Source: Desulfofustis sp.
GTDB lineage: Bacteria; Desulfobacterota; Desulfobulbia; Desulfobulbales; Desulfocapsaceae
DNA length: 37,879 bases
Assembly: GCA_013042475.1 (NCBI GenBank)
Contig: JABDQA010000051.1
Location: forward strand, 1 to 37,879
Direction of reading: 5' to 3'
Part shown: piece by piece, positions 15,521 through 24,555 of the stretch
How the letters are laid out: each line of letters begins with the position of its first letter
Numbering within the stretch: position 1 is the stretch's first letter
Program-made: the position numbers and the translations under genes
The notes under the pieces: model-generated
Databases searched by the model: none
Seen by the model: only the letters and a program-made list of their open reading frames with translations
What the model was told of the DNA's origin: nothing

Positions 15521-17605
15521 ATGAACGTGCCTATTCATGACATAGACTCCTACGAGGCCTACATCAATCGCGAGCTGAGCTGGTTGTCGTTTGCCCGGCG
15601 AGTGCTTGATCTGGTTGAAGACACTTCGCTGCCGCTTCTTGAGCGGGTAAAATTTGCCGGCATCATGGGCATGATTTATGACGAATTCGTCATGAAGCGT
15701 ATGGGCGGACTGCACCAGAAAATTCAGAAAAAACCTCAGCATATTGGCTACGATGGGCACACTCCTGTTGAAGAGCTGGCCATGTGCTGGAAAGAACTCG
15801 AGGGCCAGACCAGGATCCTCGATGACCTCATTGAAGACACCCTGCGCCCCGCTCTGGCAGCTGAAGGTATTCATCTCATGGATTATCCGGCGCTTGCCAA
15901 GCGGGATCAGAACTATCTTGAGAACTATTTCAAAAAGTCGGTACTACCGATTCTGACGCCCCTGGCCGTCGATGCGGCCCACCCGTTTCCCTTTATCTCT
16001 AATCTGAGCTTCAACCTTGCCATCACCATTACCAATGACGGCGGCAGGAACCGTTTCGTGCGTCTTAAAGTACCCTCCAACAGGAGCCGCTGGGTGCCGC
16101 TGCCGAAATACCGTGGATTTGTCCCCCTCGAGCAGGTCATCGCCCACAACCTTCATTTTCTCTTTCCCAAGGCAACATCATTTGACACCTATTTCTTCCG
16201 AGTCACCAGAGCTGCAAAAGATAACCCCTGGGACCGTGCCAGGCTAGACGACCACTCAGCTGATGAACTCCCGCCAGGCTCCATTATCGGCATGGTCACC
16301 GCTGAGCTGAATTACCGGAAATTTGCCGGCATCGTGCGGCTGGAAGTGAGCGATTCAATCCCCGAGGCCCTCCGCAATTGGCTGGTTGAGCAGCTTCGCA
16401 TCGATCATAGGCTGGTGATGCCCATCCGGGGACTCATCGGCTGTTCCGATCTGCTGGATTTCAAAGTGACGGGCAAGGAGCACCTGCGGGACCAGCCCCA
16501 TCATCCCGTACCCCATCCCCGGCTCAGAAAAATAAGCCCGATAGATCACAATGGATTTTTCCAGGAGATAAAGAAACGCGACATTCTCATCCATCTCCCC
16601 TATCAGGATTTCGATACTTCGATTCTCAGCCTGCTTCAGCATGCGGCTGTAGATCCTCAGGTGCTGGCAATCAAGCTGACCATCTATCGCACTTCCAAAG
16701 ACTCACCGATTATCAGGGCGCTCATGGATGCGGCACGGCGCGGTAAGCAGGTGGCAGTGCTGGTGGAGATTACCGCCAGATTCGATGAAGCGCCCAATAT
16801 CGAATGGGGCAAGCAGCTGGAGCGGGCGGGCGCCCATGTGGTGTACGGTGTCGAAATTTTGAAGACCCATGTCAAACTTGCCATGGTGGTGCGCGAAGAG
16901 GCCCAGGGAATAAAGCGCTACGTGCACGTCGGCACCGGCAACTACCACACCGGAACCGCGCGGCTCTACGAGGATCTTGGCGTGATCAGCTGCAATGACG
17001 AACTGGGCGAAGACGTCGCCAAACTATTCAACGAGCTGACCGGTGCCATTCCGCCCCAGGACTACAATCTCTTGCTGGTCGCTCCCCACAACATGAGAGA
17101 ACGGTTCACCGAACTGATCCGGCAGGAGGCAGCCAATCATCAGGCCGGCAAGCCGGCAGGCATCAAGGCCAAGATCAACCAGCTCCAGGATCGGAAAATC
17201 ATACGCGAATTGTATCAGGCCAGTCAAGCCGGGGTGCCGATCACCCTGTGCGTCCGTGGCTTGTGCAGCCTGCGCGCCGGAGTTGAAGGATTATCGGAAA
17301 CCATCAGGGTCTACTCCATTCTCGGACGTTTTTTGGAACACAGCCGGATTTACCGATTCGAAAACGGTGGTGACCCGATCATTCTGCTCGGATCAGCCGA
17401 CTGGATGAAAAGAAATCTCGATCGGCGCATGGAATCGGTGATGCCCGTCCAGAACCCCCATGTGAAGCAAGAGCTTGAACGAATTCTCTCAGTCTACGAA
17501 TCGGACAACACCAATTCCTGGGAGATGCAGCCGGACGGCACTTATTTACGCCGGACACCGGAGCTGGGCAGTGAGCCGATCACCGCCCAGCAGGTCTTCG
17601 TCTAG
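15521..17605 (+). CDS. ppk1: Polyphosphate kinase 1
   Basis: A 694-residue Ppk1, the membrane-associated enzyme that polymerises ATP gamma-phosphate into polyphosphate. The start at 15521 matches the family N-terminus (YINRELSWLSFARRVLDL) and is preferred over GTG at 15497. The N, head, C1 and C2 domains are all present: LPLLERVKFAGIMGMIYDEF, LTPLAVDAAHPFPFISNLS, DILIHLPYQDFD, IYRTSKDSPII and VEITARFDEAPNIEWG. The autophosphorylated His lies in ILKTHVKLAMV and the second active-site His in VHVGTGNYHTGTARLY. Length is normal. No ppx is adjacent. It is followed by a 27-residue membrane peptide gene. Confidence 0.96.
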   Translation: MNVPIHDIDSYEAYINRELSWLSFARRVLDLVEDTSLPLLERVKFAGIMGMIYDEFVMKRMGGLHQKIQKKPQHIGYDGHTPVEELAMCWKELEGQTRILDDLIEDTLRPALAAEGIHLMDYPALAKRDQNYLENYFKKSVLPILTPLAVDAAHPFPFISNLSFNLAITITNDGGRNRFVRLKVPSNRSRWVPLPKYRGFVPLEQVIAHNLHFLFPKATSFDTYFFRVTRAAKDNPWDRARLDDHSADELPPGSIIGMVTAELNYRKFAGIVRLEVSDSIPEALRNWLVEQLRIDHRLVMPIRGLIGCSDLLDFKVTGKEHLRDQPHHPVPHPRLRKISPIDHNGFFQEIKKRDILIHLPYQDFDTSILSLLQHAAVDPQVLAIKLTIYRTSKDSPIIRALMDAARRGKQVAVLVEITARFDEAPNIEWGKQLERAGAHVVYGVEILKTHVKLAMVVREEAQGIKRYVHVGTGNYHTGTARLYEDLGVISCNDELGEDVAKLFNELTGAIPPQDYNLLLVAPHNMRERFTELIRQEAANHQAGKPAGIKAKINQLQDRKIIRELYQASQAGVPITLCVRGLCSLRAGVEGLSETIRVYSILGRFLEHSRIYRFENGGDPIILLGSADWMKRNLDRRMESVMPVQNPHVKQELERILSVYESDNTNSWEMQPDGTYLRRTPELGSEPITAQQVFV

Positions 17606-17709
17606 AGCTTCCTAAGCCAAACCTGAACACAATCTTCATTTTCGACTAACAAATCCCACACCATCATTGGCCACCATCAAGGGGGACCAGTTCTCAAAAG
17701 GAGTCGGTC

Positions 17710-17793
17710 ATGCTCAGATTTCTGTTCGTTGTCGCTGGATTGCTGTTCGTTGGTCTGATCGTTTTGTTCACATCCGTTGCTTCCCGCCAATAG
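17710..17793 (+). CDS. 27-residue single-membrane-span peptide
   Basis: ATG at 17710 has AAAAGGAG six bases upstream, one of the best ribosome binding sites in the window. The peptide begins MLRFLFVVAGLLFVGL and ends TSVASRQ: a single hydrophobic helix with one Arg near the start and one near the end. It is short enough to be skipped by gene callers. The ribosome binding site, length and composition are typical of bacterial membrane microproteins. Function unknown. It starts about 100 bases after ppk1 and may be on the same transcript. Confidence 0.6.
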   Translation: MLRFLFVVAGLLFVGLIVLFTSVASRQ

Positions 17794-18042
17794 CCCAAAT
17801 AACCACCCACTCCGTTCCGCTGCAATTTATCTGGCTTTCACCTTACCTCGAGCCGCCGCCTGCAGGCCTTGACGCTTACGGTGAGTTGATTGGCGAACTT
17901 TTCTTATTACCCACCTCAGAGGCTGTTTCGACGAAAAGTGCTATTGTGAAAAAGGTATATAATTTGTAACATTTAACTTGATCGGCGCCGCCGATTAGAA
18001 AAAAATCCCTCTATTGGATTACCCCTCATTTATGGTGGCCCC

Positions 18043-18459
18043 ATGGATGCTGAAGAGAAGAAGCGGCGAAAACAGACAAAAGCCCAGGTCAAGCAGATCA
18101 GGGACGAGGCCAGAGCCAAAGCCAAAGCAGTCAAAGCAGATGGCAAACTTCGCGCCCAGAGACTGCAGAGTTCTTCGCTGGACGGCAGTGAGGCGGAAAT
18201 CGCGCCCCGCCGGATCAGCATCGATGTGCATGAAGTTGGGCCTTACTCCGAATTGGTGGTCAGCGGCCTCAAACGCGATCAGCTGAGGCGGTTGCTACCC
18301 CAGATCCACCGCGACGTGCTCATCACCCAGGTACACGAAAAAAGCGCGTTCAAGGCTGGATTGCTCCGCTTTTTCAGGGAAGGATCATTCCAGACCCTGG
18401 TTAAGGTGATCGCCGGTCTGATCGTCGGCCTGCTGCTTTACAAATTCGGAATGAAGTAG
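18043..18459 (+). CDS. Hypothetical protein: basic N-terminus, C-terminal membrane anchor
   Basis: A 138-residue protein. Residues 1-45 are highly basic and Ala/Lys-rich (EEKKRRKQTKAQVKQIRDEA), likely a coiled helix. Residues 55-110 form a small mixed domain (ISIDVHEVGPYSELVVSGLK, then DQLRRLLPQIHRD), and the C-terminus is a single membrane span (LVKVIAGLIVGLLLYKFG). No family is recognised. The basic helix could contact nucleic acid or polyphosphate at the membrane, which is speculation prompted by the ppk1 neighbour. The ribosome binding site is weak (GGTGG). An acyltransferase gene fragment abuts its 3' end on the other strand. Confidence 0.7.
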   Translation: MDAEEKKRRKQTKAQVKQIRDEARAKAKAVKADGKLRAQRLQSSSLDGSEAEIAPRRISIDVHEVGPYSELVVSGLKRDQLRRLLPQIHRDVLITQVHEKSAFKAGLLRFFREGSFQTLVKVIAGLIVGLLLYKFGMK

Positions 18460-18473
18460 GCGAAGAGTAGTCG

Positions 18474-18633
18474 GTTGTGCGTGGCGCGTCCAGGAGCTGG
18501 TGACGTAATGAATGTAGGCCTCCTCCCGCTCCTTGAGTTTGACCAGGCGCAGGAGTGCGAGTGGAATGAAAAACGAAAGGCTCACCAGCTGGTAGAGCCA
18601 GAAAAAAGTGTACCACAGAATCGTTCGGATCAT
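18474..18633 (-). pseudogene. 5' fragment of a PlsC-type acyltransferase gene
   Basis: The minus-strand frame from 18633 reads MIRTILWYTFFWLYQLVSLS, then FFIPLALLRLVKLKEREEAY and IHYVTSSWTRHA. This is how 1-acylglycerol-3-phosphate acyltransferases of this group begin: a membrane segment before the catalytic region. Resemblance stops at about residue 51, next to the end of the convergent gene, and the NHxxxxD catalytic motif is absent. The rest appears deleted. The frame runs on as non-homologous sequence antisense to 18385-18459. The start has no clear ribosome binding site. Confidence 0.5.
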
Positions 18634-19012
18634 ATTTTACATTTTTAAATAAGCTTTATTAAAAGTCCGCCATGCCGATTAATGTGACGCCCAACCCCCT
18701 CAACATAAAACAGATTTGCCATAAGTTAAGGAGGATCGAGCCTGAGCCTTCGACAAGAGATAAGGGGATAATAGTGGTATTAACAGACCCTTTTTTACAA
18801 CATCCCACTGTGGTTGGAGGGCATGTTGTCTGGGTTACTGAATGGCGTGGCTGATCAGATAACGGACTACCTGCACTGTCAAGGAGAATACAAGTTACAA
18901 ACGTGTTCTAGGTTTCTTACCGTATAAAAACAGTGTCGAATTGGCTAGGTCAGAATCCTGTATTGGTAAAATAACTTATAAACCGAATCTATTTTTTGAT
19001 CTCTGCACACCA
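18634..19012. other. Intergenic region without a supported gene
   Basis: The 379 bases contain short imperfect inverted repeats (ACAACAT near 18798 with ATGTTGT near 18823) but no credible gene or terminator. The region is AT-rich near its left edge, where the promoter of the lost acyltransferase would have been. Confidence 0.4.
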
Positions 19013-19591
19013 CTACCGCATATCCCAAAAATCCAGGAATGGGACCATGTCGATATTCTCTTTCTTTTCCAGCGGAAAAAACTGATCCGAGGTTTCAATT
19101 TCAATCAGCCGCCGCTCCTGATCCAGCCCATTCGATGTCGGCTCGTGATAAAAAGCCACTTTCATACTGCCCTGCAGCTGATCTCGTTTCAGTTTAATGG
19201 TGACGTCTCTGTATTTCCACTTGTAGGTGAAAAGATTTTCCTTCGCTGAGCTCTTGTGATCGGGAAGGCCGTATTTTACCTTCATTATTCTCTCAACCGC
19301 GTCATATTTCTCAAGGGTGTCCAGGTTGATGTAGACTGCATAAAACTTGCCCCGGTAAAATCCATAGATCACGTCTCCTATCGTCATATCCTCGAGAGCG
19401 TATGATTCACCCGGGCTTGCATAGAAGGTCAGCCCGCCTTTGCTGTATAACTGCTTGAGCCCAGGGTACTTGGAGATATCGCTGCCCCACTGATACCCCA
19501 TAAAACCGTCTTCCAGATCTTCCGCCCATCCAGCGCTGATCGGTAATAGGGTTGTGAGAAGCACAAGGATTGCAAGGTGATGGATTCTCAT
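19013..19591 (-). CDS. Secreted hypothetical protein
   Basis: A 192-residue protein with an N-terminal signal peptide (MRIHHLAILVLLTTLLPISAGWA) and a start behind AAGGAG. The mature part opens EDGFMGYQWGSDISKYPGLK and contains GDVIYGFYRGKFYAVYINL, VERIMKVKYGLPD and YKWKYRDVTIKLKRD. This order (a small-protein opening, then a strand pair, then a calculated-flow type repeat) is seen in uncharacterised periplasmic proteins. No catalytic residues are evident. Function unknown. It has no cysteines in the mature chain. Confidence 0.7.
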   Translation of the reverse strand: MRIHHLAILVLLTTLLPISAGWAEDLEDGFMGYQWGSDISKYPGLKQLYSKGGLTFYASPGESYALEDMTIGDVIYGFYRGKFYAVYINLDTLEKYDAVERIMKVKYGLPDHKSSAKENLFTYKWKYRDVTIKLKRDQLQGSMKVAFYHEPTSNGLDQERRLIEIETSDQFFPLEKKENIDMVPFLDFWDMR

Positions 19592-19917
19592 AGTAGTCTC
19601 TCCTTTTTTATCAGGTCGTTGACGATTGGATTCTCATCTACTCATATAGTCGATACCCCCAATGTCGACGTTTGATGTGCAAAGACCTGTCAGCCTGAAG
19701 CTTTGTTGACATTGAAGGTGAAGACCTGACGCAGATTATCCGTAAGGATTAGTCATCTCATGCGACTGATTACACATGGCGAAGGCTATCGATGTGGCGT
19801 CCACATCGGGGTCCTGTCATTCTGTCCACCCGAGGTTTCAGTTACGGAGGACCGGTGATCAAATCGGTAAATACCACTTAGGAGAAATGGGTTGAAAATC
19901 GGAACAATAAAATCTGG
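19592..19917. other. Intergenic region with a short palindrome
   Basis: The 326 bases contain CGATGTGG-CGT-CCACATCG (about 19790-19808), a perfect 8-bp hairpin without a U-run, and no credible gene. The hairpin lies about 110 bases past the stop of the minus-strand gene at 19918 and might end that transcript. Confidence 0.4.
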
Positions 19918-20733
19918 TTAAAAGATGCGTCCATCTTTACTCCGTACACCTAATTCGTTGCGCACTGATTTAATTCCCTGGATCTCCATCAGGACCTTTC
20001 CACAATTGTTTTTTTCTGCTGTCGACTCAACCAAGCCCGAAAGTGAGGCAACTCCTGCATCGATTTCAAGATTCACCAACTCTCCCCCTCCGGTGACTTT
20101 CAGAATGGCCGCTTCGGCTTTGTGCTTTATAGCGAGATCTAATAACAATGTTGATGACGGCGGATTCATCTGGATCTCATCTTGCTGAACCGCACAGGCA
20201 ATGAGTTCAACACATTTTTTCAGTGTAAGAACACGTGTGCTTATTACCAGATCATAGAGATTGCTGTCGTTTGAATCGGCATCAAAATAGGTACTCAAAT
20301 AGCCAGAAGAATCGCTGTCTCTTTGTCGGATGATCCTCTGTGCGTCTCTTTCTTTATAGCTTCTTTGCTCCGTCAACCGGTTCACCCGAGTTTTGTAAGG
20401 AGCGATGATCCTGACATGTAGCGCACCGGGAATGTCTTTTAAAATTGCCTGTCCACCGCGGCCGATGATCACCACATTTCTTCTAGCGGCTAGTTCATAG
20501 ACGGCCGCCCTGATATAATGAGCAAACAACTCTTTTTGAGTGCTGAGGCTTTGCCAGACAGATGGTTTTTTTTCATCAAATCTGTCAATATCCGACAGTG
20601 AAAAACCCAGCCCAGAGAGAATCTCACTGATCTGTACTTTTTCGATGTAATCGTATCCGAGGATGCGAGCCGTTTCCTTACCTATTTCATCCCCCAGACT
20701 CCCTGCCTGTCTGGAAATCGTAATGATAGTCAT
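19918..20733 (-). CDS. Cytidylate-kinase-like protein with C-terminal BON-like domain
   Basis: A 271-residue paralogue of the protein at 7388-8035. The start follows GGAGG. The N-terminal 190 residues have ITISRQAGSLGDEI, VVIIGRGGQAIL, GALHVRIIAP and LYDLVISTRVL, the marks of the PF13189 kinase-like family. From about residue 200 a separate domain follows (VTGGGELVNLEIDAGVASLS, then GLVESTAEKNNCGKVLMEIQ, then GIKSVRNELGV) that matches the BON fold, a small module linked to membranes or ligand binding. The fusion suggests a regulatory kinase sensing a ligand or surface; that is inference. It lies 128 bases downstream of ilvN on the same strand. Confidence 0.82.
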   Translation of the reverse strand: MTIITISRQAGSLGDEIGKETARILGYDYIEKVQISEILSGLGFSLSDIDRFDEKKPSVWQSLSTQKELFAHYIRAAVYELAARRNVVIIGRGGQAILKDIPGALHVRIIAPYKTRVNRLTEQRSYKERDAQRIIRQRDSDSSGYLSTYFDADSNDSNLYDLVISTRVLTLKKCVELIACAVQQDEIQMNPPSSTLLLDLAIKHKAEAAILKVTGGGELVNLEIDAGVASLSGLVESTAEKNNCGKVLMEIQGIKSVRNELGVRSKDGRIF

Positions 20734-20861
20734 GGCTTCATCCCTCCTCGAAAACAGTATTTAGGATTGTCAATCGCTCAAATGTGAGGGGACCGAACAA
20801 TCGATGTCTATTTCGTCTGGTGCGCCCCCGAATTTTACCGAAAGTCTCAATTCCGCCCTTT

Positions 20862-21332
20862 CTATTTCTCCATGGCGGCGACGCCGGTGCGGGCGATCTC
20901 GATGATATTTTCCCTGCCGATCTCATCGAGAAAGGTGTCAATCTGGGCGGTCGAGCCGGCTACCTGGATAATCTGAATATCCCTATTTTTTTTCTCGAGC
21001 ATCTCAAAATTAAACCGGTCCTGTAAAGATTTGAGATGATCGGAATCAATTTCAAGTTTGACGATCGCCGCCTCGCGCCAGTAGCTTTTATTGGTATCAA
21101 GCTCTTTAGCGGAAATCACCTCGGTGAATTTCTCCAATTGTTTGATCACTTGGGTGACCTTGGCAATGTCGTCCTCCCGAAGCGTAATGGTCATCCTGCT
21201 TATCCCGGGAACTCGCGAACTGCAGACCGTTAATGTATCGACATTATACATTTTTTTTCGAATCAGCATGGACACCTTGTTGAGCACGCCCGGACGGTCG
21301 AGCATAAATGCTAAAATGGCTCTTCTCTTCAT
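20862..21332 (-). CDS. ilvN: Acetolactate synthase small (regulatory) subunit
   Basis: A 156-residue IlvN/IlvH-type subunit. The N-terminal ACT domain (RRAILAFMLDRPGVLNKVSM through SRMTITLREDD) binds valine for feedback inhibition, and the C-terminal half (REAAIVKLEIDSDHLKSLQD to EIARTGVAAMEK) activates the large subunit. Its ATG overlaps the stop of ilvB (ATGA), so translation is coupled and 1:1 assembly is favoured. Length matches the normal family size. Confidence 0.95.
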   Translation of the reverse strand: MKRRAILAFMLDRPGVLNKVSMLIRKKMYNVDTLTVCSSRVPGISRMTITLREDDIAKVTQVIKQLEKFTEVISAKELDTNKSYWREAAIVKLEIDSDHLKSLQDRFNFEMLEKKNRDIQIIQVAGSTAQIDTFLDEIGRENIIEIARTGVAAMEK

Positions 21333-23101
21333 GATTTACTTCCCTTCTTCTTCTTTTTTAATGCTGATTTTTCTTTGCCGGGCCGTGTCACTATCATATC
21401 GTCGAACCCGCCCCCCGAAGGAATCATGGGCAGAATTACTTCACTGGGATCGCAGTCAAATTCAACCATTATGGCCCCCTTCTGGGCGACTGCCTTCTTC
21501 AGTGCCGGTTCGATGTCTTTGACTTTCTCCACCTTAATATAGGGTATGCCATAAGCCTGGGCGATGTGGTCATAATCCGGATTCTGCATCGGTGTGCCGC
21601 TGTAACGGCCATCGAAAAACAGGGTCTGCCACTGCCTGACCATGCCGAGGTAGCCGTTGTTGAACAGCAGAATCTTGACGTCAATCTCATGCTCCATGAT
21701 GGTTCCCAATTCCTGCATGTTCATCTGAAAACCGCCATCCCCGCTGATTGACCAAACCCTCTCCTTGGGCCGGGCCAGCTTGACGCCAATTGCCATGGGT
21801 AGTGAGCAACCCATGGTGCCGGCCCCGCCTGAGCCGAACCAGCTGTTTTCGGTCTGGTAATTGTAGAATCGTGCAGCCATCATCTGGTGCTGACCGACAT
21901 CGGGGACAATGAGGTCTTTGCCCTTGGTCACCTTGGACAGCTTGTCGACGATTGTTTTCATCAACAGTTTACCGGTATCTCCAACCCCTTCCTCGATCTC
22001 GGCCTGCAGCTCATCCTTCATCACCTTGCGGTGTTCATCGATCTGTTTGAACCAGCGGCGCCGAGGTTTATAGGTGAGCAGCGGATCATCGAGCAGGAGA
22101 CGCAGCGTATTTACCACATCGGCATTCACGGCAACGGAGGTGGCGACGTTCTTGTCGATTTCGGAAGGGTCAATCTCCACGTGAATCACATCGGCGTTGG
22201 CGGCATACTCGTTTAATTTCCCGGTAACCCGATCGTCAAACCTCATGCCGAAAGCGATGAGCAGATCCGCCTCCATTACCGCTTTATTGGCCTCGACAGT
22301 ACCGTGCATGCCCATCATTCCAAGGCTCAGCGGGTGATCGGTGGGCAGCGCCGAGATGCCGTGCATGGTGAACGCGATGGGGATATTCACCTTTTCGGCA
22401 AACTGCTGCAGCAAGGCGCCGGCATTGCTGTTTATGACTCCATGACCACAGAAAATCAATGGCCTCACGCTCTTGTTGATGAGCTTTATGGCCCGATCCA
22501 GCGGTTCACGGTCAGGGGCGGGATGGTACAGATATCCCGGTAGAACTGGTCGGTACCCTTTGACATTAAAACGATATTTGGGCGATACCGAATCATTCTG
22601 CACGTCCTTTGGAATATCAACCAGAACCGGTCCCCCGCGCCCAGTGGTTGCCACATAATGCGCTTCATGGATGGTCGGCTCGATATCATCAGCGTTCAGC
22701 GGCATATAGGTCTGCTTGCAGATGGGCATCATCACCCCGACGACGTCGCTCTCCTGAAACGCATCCGTAGCTATTACGCCGGTGGCGACCTGCCCGGTTA
22801 TGATCAGCATCGGCACCGAATCCATATGGGCATCGGCCACGCCGGTGGTCAGGTTCATTGCCCCTGGTCCGGAGGTGGCCATACAGGTTCCGAGTTGCGG
22901 ATTATTGGTCGATAGAGATGCTCTGGATAGACCCTGGGCCATAAACGTCGCTCCCTGTTCGTGGCGCGACATGATGAACTCGAAGTCCTCCATTTTATCC
23001 ATTTCGTCGAAAACAGGCATTATGGTCCCGCCGGTGTAGCCGAAAATGTATTTTATGCCTTTTGTTTTAAGCGCAGACAGCAGCTTTTCTTTTCCAGTCA
23101 T
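21329..23101 (-). CDS. ilvB: Acetolactate synthase large (catalytic) subunit
   Basis: A 590-residue ThDP- and FAD-dependent synthase that condenses two pyruvates to acetolactate, the first common step to valine and leucine (isoleucine with 2-oxobutyrate). The catalytic Glu lies in RHEQGATFMAQG. The ThDP/Mg motif is GDGGFQMNMQELGTI followed by NNGYLGMVRQWQ. The FAD domain (PLILCGHGV-like RPLIFCGHGVIN) is intact. The tail is a short Lys-rich stretch (KSALKKKKKGSKS). ATG at 23101 follows GAGAGA. I found no leader peptide, T-box or attenuator in the 580 bases upstream. Confidence 0.96.
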   Translation of the reverse strand: MTGKEKLLSALKTKGIKYIFGYTGGTIMPVFDEMDKMEDFEFIMSRHEQGATFMAQGLSRASLSTNNPQLGTCMATSGPGAMNLTTGVADAHMDSVPMLIITGQVATGVIATDAFQESDVVGVMMPICKQTYMPLNADDIEPTIHEAHYVATTGRGGPVLVDIPKDVQNDSVSPKYRFNVKGYRPVLPGYLYHPAPDREPLDRAIKLINKSVRPLIFCGHGVINSNAGALLQQFAEKVNIPIAFTMHGISALPTDHPLSLGMMGMHGTVEANKAVMEADLLIAFGMRFDDRVTGKLNEYAANADVIHVEIDPSEIDKNVATSVAVNADVVNTLRLLLDDPLLTYKPRRRWFKQIDEHRKVMKDELQAEIEEGVGDTGKLLMKTIVDKLSKVTKGKDLIVPDVGQHQMMAARFYNYQTENSWFGSGGAGTMGCSLPMAIGVKLARPKERVWSISGDGGFQMNMQELGTIMEHEIDVKILLFNNGYLGMVRQWQTLFFDGRYSGTPMQNPDYDHIAQAYGIPYIKVEKVKDIEPALKKAVAQKGAIMVEFDCDPSEVILPMIPSGGGFDDMIVTRPGKEKSALKKKKKGSKS

Positions 23102-23681
23102 TGAAAATCTCTCTGAACGGTTTACGTCTTAATTTTTACCAAATTGCTCACAGACAGTTGTTTAATGTGTCCGTTCTCGTCCACCTTCGCATAGAACACT
23201 TTAGGACACTCATCTGTTCAAGATAAAATCATATCGAAAAAAAACTATGGGAAACAACGATTTTTAATGATTTTCATGTGTTTTTGGCAAATTTGACGAT
23301 ATTCCAGTCGATTTTTCCGATGTTTTTTAAGATACACAGCTACAGAGGCGACTCTGTCTCTTTTGCAGTGCCAGATTATTTTACCTGGCTATCCCAATGT
23401 CGCTGCGGCTGCGTATCAACCTTTGAGGTAATGGATGAGCAGGTGGATCATCATATCTTTCGCACTACCACTGCGTTCCATTTACCTGTTAGGCGGCAAA
23501 GCCTAATTTCAAAGCAACTCGGGCTTGAACCTGTAAGTATTAAATAGCGACATCCCGCTGGACAATGTTTCGGCTGGCGTAATGGGGAGTACCGCACCCC
23601 TGCCATTATTTCGGCATAGGGTTGTCACGGAAATTTTGGAGACGATCCGAACTATCCAAGACCGCTCATAGGACAATCCAT
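23102..23681. other. 580-base region without a supported gene
   Basis: This long gap precedes ilvB on the minus strand. The part nearest ilvB is AT-rich, as expected for a promoter. At 23581-23607 there is an imperfect palindrome (AATGGGG ... CCCC, then CCATT). A plus-strand frame from about 23278 to 23547 has a GTG start, no ribosome binding site and no recognisable content, so I leave it out. Part of the gap might be decayed mobile DNA, but I cannot show it. Confidence 0.4.
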
Positions 23682-24146
23682 TTAAATGGTGACGGGATTC
23701 GCCAGTTTTGATTTATGGCTGCACTCCATCGCCACTCCGAACCGCACTTCGGCTCTGCCCTCATCATTGATCTTGGTCTCCAGAATGATGATGCACTCCG
23801 GGTATACCAGGAACTGCTCGTGGTAAATCCTGGGAATCCAGATGGTGATATATTCTATAAGCTCATCTATCGATTCAGATTCCGATTTAGCAATGGCATT
23901 CAATTCCCGCAGGGGTTTGCGCACCTCGATGTCGTTTTTCAATCCTTTCCGGTTGTGAAAAACGTCTGCGCTAGGGGTGTTAAGGTCGTTTCCTATCTCA
24001 CCGAGGCACCAAACTTCACTCACAGATATGACATATCCATTTTTGTTCTGCCGCCCATCAAGTCCCTCGACTCGATTTAAAAAAAGCAATATCAGGATCG
24101 GGATCAGGAGAAGAATGAGGAGCCACTTCTGAAGTATACCGTTCAT
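23682..24146 (-). CDS. Membrane-anchored hypothetical protein
   Basis: A 154-residue protein. ATG at 24146 has GGGAGGAA six bases upstream. The N-terminal segment (LQKWLLILLLIPILILLFL) is a single membrane anchor, followed by an extracytoplasmic domain with two Cys (VWCLGEI and ECIIIL) and a third at AMECSHK. The later part (ELIEYITIWIPRIYHEQFLV, then GRAEVRFGVAMEC) looks beta-rich. No family is recognised. It stands alone upstream of the 580-base gap. Confidence 0.6.
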   Translation of the reverse strand: MNGILQKWLLILLLIPILILLFLNRVEGLDGRQNKNGYVISVSEVWCLGEIGNDLNTPSADVFHNRKGLKNDIEVRKPLRELNAIAKSESESIDELIEYITIWIPRIYHEQFLVYPECIIILETKINDEGRAEVRFGVAMECSHKSKLANPVTI

Positions 24147-24555
24147 AGCAATTCCTCCCACGGGAATTGAATGAATCTGACCTCTCTCCGGTATAACTAA
24201 AAAATAACCACCTTATCGGTCCGATAAACGGAACGATGTGGCGGTCGGACAATGACTCTCAGTGGGGAAAGATCATATCGTGTCCTGCATAGTGTCCACC
24301 ACGTCTAAATTGTATTCCTGACATTAGTTACACGATAGGTTTTGTGTCCCCATTTCTTTCATCATCACCATTTCCGTTTTCACCGCAGGTAATCACCGAG
24401 AAGAAATCGATCGCCCCCTGGATTGAATCGAATCAATGTTTACCTAATGTACATATGGTCGTCTCTGGCACTGTTGAAAATGCGAACTGAGAGGCAGGGG
24501 AAAAGGTGGATGTCAGGTATCATCAAATTATTACGACTGAGAAGAGCAGACGGCA
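24147..24555. other. Divergent intergenic region with a repeat
   Basis: The 409 bases hold copy 2 of the small palindromic repeat (24330-24351) and presumably divergent promoters. An open frame overlapping the start of the 24556 gene in another frame is not supported. Confidence 0.4.
24330..24351. repeat. Small palindromic repeat, copy 2
   Basis: These 22 bases are identical to 593-614. The internal ACAC and GTGT arms are retained, but the outermost GG of the first copy's left arm is replaced (TTACAC). Both copies lie in intergenic DNA. Confidence 0.6.

Noticed and set aside
23278-23547. 89-codon plus-strand frame in the ilvB upstream gap
   Set aside because: GTG start without ribosome binding site and no recognisable features; could be decayed DNA but cannot be supported.
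23102-23681. T-box or leucine/valine attenuator upstream of ilvB
   Set aside because: No branched-chain-codon-rich leader peptide, T-box sequence or strong terminator could be seen on the minus strand.
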